Part shown: piece after piece, positions 32,516 through 34,923 of the stretch | Layout: each line of letters opens with the position of its first letter | Position numbering within the stretch: position 1 is the stretch's first letter | Assembly (NCBI GenBank): GCA_024230675.1 | Contig: JAAERE010000221.1 | Location: 1-34,923 of the forward strand | Direction: 5' to 3' | From: a bacterium | GTDB taxonomy: Bacteria > Zixibacteria > MSB-5A5 > GN15 > FEB-12 | Length of the DNA stretch: 34,923 bases | Position numbers and translations under genes: made by a program | Notes under the pieces: generated by a model | What the model was told of the DNA's origin: nothing | The model's database searches: none | Seen by the model: the letters and a program-made list of their open reading frames with translations, nothing else

Positions 32516-33418
32516 CTATTTCAACAGATACGCCATAATGGCTTTCTGAATATGCAGCCTGTTTTCAGCCTGGTCGAAGACCACTGATTGGGGACCGTCC
32601 ATTACCTCGTCGGTAATTTCTTTTCCCCGCTCAGCCGGCAAGCAGTGCATGGCAATCGCCTTTGGATCAGCCCTTTCCAGCAGAACTTTATTTAATTGAA
32701 ATCTCCGTAGTTTCTCTTCTTTTTCCTCAGCCAGGTGTTTTTGGCCCATAGAAGCCCACACATCTGTATACAGTACATCGGCACCCGCCACAGCTTCTTT
32801 AGGATCATCAGTAATCATGACAGCACTGTCGGCGTTGGATTTCGCCTTTTCCAGCAGGGTTTTATCGGGCGGAGTACCCGCGTCGGTGGCTACCCGGAAG
32901 TCAATGGGGATCAGAGAGGCCAGATTCAGCCAACTGTTGGTGATATTGTTGCCGTCGCCCAGATACGCTACCGTGTACCTCTCCTTTTTCTCCAGATGCT
33001 CTGTCATGGTGAAATAATCGCCCATGATCTGACAGGGATGGACTAAGTCGGTAAGGCCGTTGACAATCGGAACGGAGGCATGTTTCGCAAGTTCCTCGAC
33101 GTCGGACTGCTTGAAGGTCCTGATCATTATCAGCCCTACGTAGCGAGAGAGAACCCGGGCGGCGTCCGCCACGGACTCGCGCTGTCCCAGCTTGATTTCG
33201 TTGTCGGTCACATAGAGAGCGTTGCCTCCCAATTCGCTGATGCCGACCTCGAAAGAGATCCGGGTGCGTAGAGAAGCTTTGGTGAATATACAGGCGGCTG
33301 ATTTGCCTTCGAGAGGCTTAGGGGCTATCTCTTTGGTTTTCATCCGACGACACAGGTCAAAAACCTCTTTCACCTCGTCGGAAGTGAAATCTGTGATCTG
33401 GCAAAGTGAACGAGCCAT
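32516..33418 (-). CDS. argF: Ornithine carbamoyltransferase
   Basis: This 300-residue cytoplasmic enzyme makes citrulline from ornithine and carbamoyl phosphate in arginine synthesis. The carbamoyl-phosphate motif reads SLRTR (residues 49-53; STRTR is the usual form), HPCQ is at 127-130, the ornithine-binding DVWASMG is at 219-225, and HCLPAERG starts at residue 258 with the catalytic Cys. The HCLP and SMG motifs favour an ornithine over an aspartate carbamoyltransferase. AGGAGGAAAC lies immediately before the ATG at 33418, so the longer open frame to 33661 is rejected. A promoter is visible at 33462-33490. No other arginine genes are adjacent. Confidence 0.92.
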   Translation of the reverse strand: MARSLCQITDFTSDEVKEVFDLCRRMKTKEIAPKPLEGKSAACIFTKASLRTRISFEVGISELGGNALYVTDNEIKLGQRESVADAARVLSRYVGLIMIRTFKQSDVEELAKHASVPIVNGLTDLVHPCQIMGDYFTMTEHLEKKERYTVAYLGDGNNITNSWLNLASLIPIDFRVATDAGTPPDKTLLEKAKSNADSAVMITDDPKEAVAGADVLYTDVWASMGQKHLAEEKEEKLRRFQLNKVLLERADPKAIAMHCLPAERGKEITDEVMDGPQSVVFDQAENRLHIQKAIMAYLLK

Positions 33419-33461
33419 GTTTCCTCCTAACGGACTTTGGGAATCGGTCAAAATTTCCGCC

Positions 33462-33490
33462 AATAAAGGCTTAGTTGCAGGCGAAGTCAA
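33462..33490 (-). promoter_or_regulatory. Sigma70-type promoter of argF
   Basis: On the minus strand TTGACT (33485-33490), a 17-bp spacer and TTTATT (33462-33467) predict a start near 33455, giving a leader of about 37 bases. I saw no match to an ArgR box. Confidence 0.55.
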
Positions 33491-33547
33491 GGGTTGTGAA
33501 TTGGGCCCGGCGCGAACTGCAAGGAAACCTCTCCGGGGGAGTTTTTC

Positions 33548-33576
33548 TTGACTTGAATCAAGGTAGAAGGTATTGG
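33548..33576 (+). promoter_or_regulatory. Weak candidate promoter of the porin gene
   Basis: TTGACT (33548-33553), a 17-bp spacer and TATTGG (33571-33576) would start transcription near 33583, about 100 bases before the porin start codon. The -10 box is poor, so this is tentative. Confidence 0.25.
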
Positions 33577-33682
33577 TGGGGGCGATCTTACGGGCGACAA
33601 GACGACGCCCTTGTAGCACCTGGCGCAGCGGTCGAGAGCGGCCTCGCCGGGGTTCGGTCAAACACTCAGGAGGAATTTGGGG

Positions 33683-34923
33683 ATGAACAAGTATCTTTTA
33701 TCGTTTCTTACGCTTCTAATCTTCGGAAGCCTAACCGCGACGGCTTACGCCGAGACCGAATACGAGATATCGGGACAGGTCAGGGTGCGTAACGAGTTCG
33801 ACGAGAAGTTCCTGGGGCGCGATTATTATACCAGGAGTTTTCAGATTTTGAGAACGCGAATAACCGTTGATGCCACTGTCGATTCAAACGCTCACGCCTT
33901 TGTCCAGTTTCAGGACAGCCGCATGTTCGGTGACAGGGACCTGTACGGAAACTTGCAGTCGGGCACGCTCAACGACGGCAGGAACGTCGATATCCATCAG
34001 GCGTACATACAGGTTGATCGCGTCGCCGTCGATGGTCTCGGGGGGAAAGCCGGAAGGTTTGAGTTCAATCTGGGCAATCAGCGTGTTTTCGGCGCGGTCG
34101 GCTGGCACAATGTTGGGCGCTCCTGGGAAGGCGTGCAGGTCTGGTACGAGCGTCCAGGATACCAGGTCACGGGCTTTTATTTGAAGGCATATGAGAGGAA
34201 CCATACTCAGTTTCACCGGGATTATGACATCTACGGGGGAGTTCTCGCAATTGAATCCCTGAACCTGGAACTGTTTGGAGCCTATGAGTGGAACGCCGAA
34301 CGCGGGCTCAACAGCAACGCCCTCAATCGCATAAGCCTTGGCGGCTACCTGAAGAGACAGCACCACCAGTTTGATTTGGAAGCGAACGCCGTCTATCAGA
34401 CCGGAGATATGGACGACGTTGATATCGCCGCCTATATGGTCACCGGTGAAATAGGCTACACCTTCCAGTGTGACAGAAAAACACGACTTGCCCTTGGGTT
34501 CGATATTTCTTCGGGCGATGACACCCCGAACGACTCCGAATCCAAGACCTACAACAACCTGTACTACACCGGCCACAAGTTTCGCGGACACATGGACTAT
34601 TTTCTGTCCTCGAACACAGCCGGTCTCATGGACCTGATGTTCCGGGCACGGACGAATCCGGCCAAAGGCTGGGTGCTGAAAACCGACTTTCACTACTTCA
34701 TGACGGCTCAGGACTACCTGGACCCATACGAAAACGCCTTGACCTCGGATGTAGGCTTGGAGATCGATGCTTCCGTGGTCACGACGCGGATCAAGGGAAT
34801 CACGTTTGCCACGGGTATCTCGGTATTCCTGCCGCAGGAGTCTTTTGTTCGACTGAATACGGGGAACCCGCTCCTGACCGAGTCCGACCCAACTTGGTGG
34901 GTCTACAACCAGGCGACGATGGA
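33683..34923 (+). CDS. Alginate-export-type outer-membrane porin, 3' end beyond the window
   Basis: The visible 413 codons begin with a Sec signal peptide (MNKYLLSFLTLLIFG..., likely cleaved after ATAYA) and continue as a strand-rich barrel. Segments such as SWEGVQVWYERPGYQVTGFY, LYYTGHKFRGHMDYF and GWVLKTDFHYF match the alginate-export family of porins, which pass anionic polysaccharides or related solutes through the outer membrane. AGGAGGAATT precedes the ATG at 33683. The frame is open to the last base, so the gene is cut by the window edge and not broken. It is divergent from argF. The substrate cannot be told, and a minus-strand frame inside it is an antisense shadow. Confidence 0.85.
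   Translation, partial: MNKYLLSFLTLLIFGSLTATAYAETEYEISGQVRVRNEFDEKFLGRDYYTRSFQILRTRITVDATVDSNAHAFVQFQDSRMFGDRDLYGNLQSGTLNDGRNVDIHQAYIQVDRVAVDGLGGKAGRFEFNLGNQRVFGAVGWHNVGRSWEGVQVWYERPGYQVTGFYLKAYERNHTQFHRDYDIYGGVLAIESLNLELFGAYEWNAERGLNSNALNRISLGGYLKRQHHQFDLEANAVYQTGDMDDVDIAAYMVTGEIGYTFQCDRKTRLALGFDISSGDDTPNDSESKTYNNLYYTGHKFRGHMDYFLSSNTAGLMDLMFRARTNPAKGWVLKTDFHYFMTAQDYLDPYENALTSDVGLEIDASVVTTRIKGITFATGISVFLPQESFVRLNTGNPLLTESDPTWWVYNQATM

Noticed and set aside
33419-33661. Longer N-terminus for ArgF
   Set aside because: A near-perfect ribosome-binding site precedes the ATG at 33418, the protein length then matches the family, and the predicted promoter lies inside the extension.
33884-34693. Minus-strand open frame of 269 codons near the right edge
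   Set aside because: The plus strand encodes a signal peptide and alginate-export-type barrel throughout this interval; the minus frame is a shadow.

Overview
The window looks like chromosomal DNA from a Gram-negative member of the FCB superphylum. Candidate phylum Zixibacteria or a near relative is my best guess, inferred from gene content and not from any marker-gene search. The evidence is: lipoproteins and outer-membrane barrels; a type B succinate dehydrogenase with one cytochrome b subunit; a large secreted M28 peptidase ending in a dockerin-like repeat; and type IV pilus motors encoded beside MglA/MglB-type polarity proteins. GC content is moderate to high, and genes are closely packed except at the left end. 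No rRNA, tRNA, CRISPR array or intact mobile element was found.

Layout. Bases 1-2030 hold one outer-membrane barrel gene (minus strand) inside a repeat-rich intergenic island, with three copies of a palindromic element plus other inverted and direct repeats. Bases 2031-5471 are a plus-strand sdhCAB operon behind a good sigma70-type promoter. Bases 5535-7359 (minus) encode a metallo-beta-lactamase-fold hydrolase and a threonine aldolase, possibly on a leaderless transcript. A cold-shock gene with its own promoter and terminator follows at 7421-7766.

The core is a minus-strand block read from about 20440 down to 7929. It starts at a consensus promoter (TTGACA, 17 bp, TATAAT) and runs: TPR-roadblock protein, membrane-roadblock protein, MglB, MglA with a long C-terminal extension, a further roadblock protein, PilB, (terminator), PilT, PilC, a PilS-like kinase, a parvulin-type lipoprotein and a polyprenol/dolichol kinase-like protein. 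Just upstream on the same strand lie a small membrane protein, a DUF4388/PATAN protein, ComEC and MurJ. Together this reads as a type IV pilus polarity and DNA-uptake locus: PilB and PilT power extension and retraction through PilC, MglA/MglB and the accessory roadblock proteins would position or switch the motors, and ComEC would be the DNA channel. Pilin, secretin and alignment-complex genes are not in the window.

Bases 26054-26445 hold rpsT (UUG start) with promoter and terminator, divergent from murJ. The right part (26528-33418, minus) holds a protein with a possible ParB/SerK-like region, the dockerin-bearing M28 peptidase, an unrecognised protein, a PaaI-like thioesterase, an unrecognised lipoprotein and argF. 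From 33683 a plus-strand alginate-export-type porin runs off the right edge.

The best candidate for an undescribed system is the mgl/roadblock/pil block. It has four roadblock-type proteins in different architectures, an MglA with an Ala/Pro/Glu-rich linker and a basic, aromatic C-terminal tail, and a neighbouring PATAN protein. All family assignments come from reading the translations; no database search was run.
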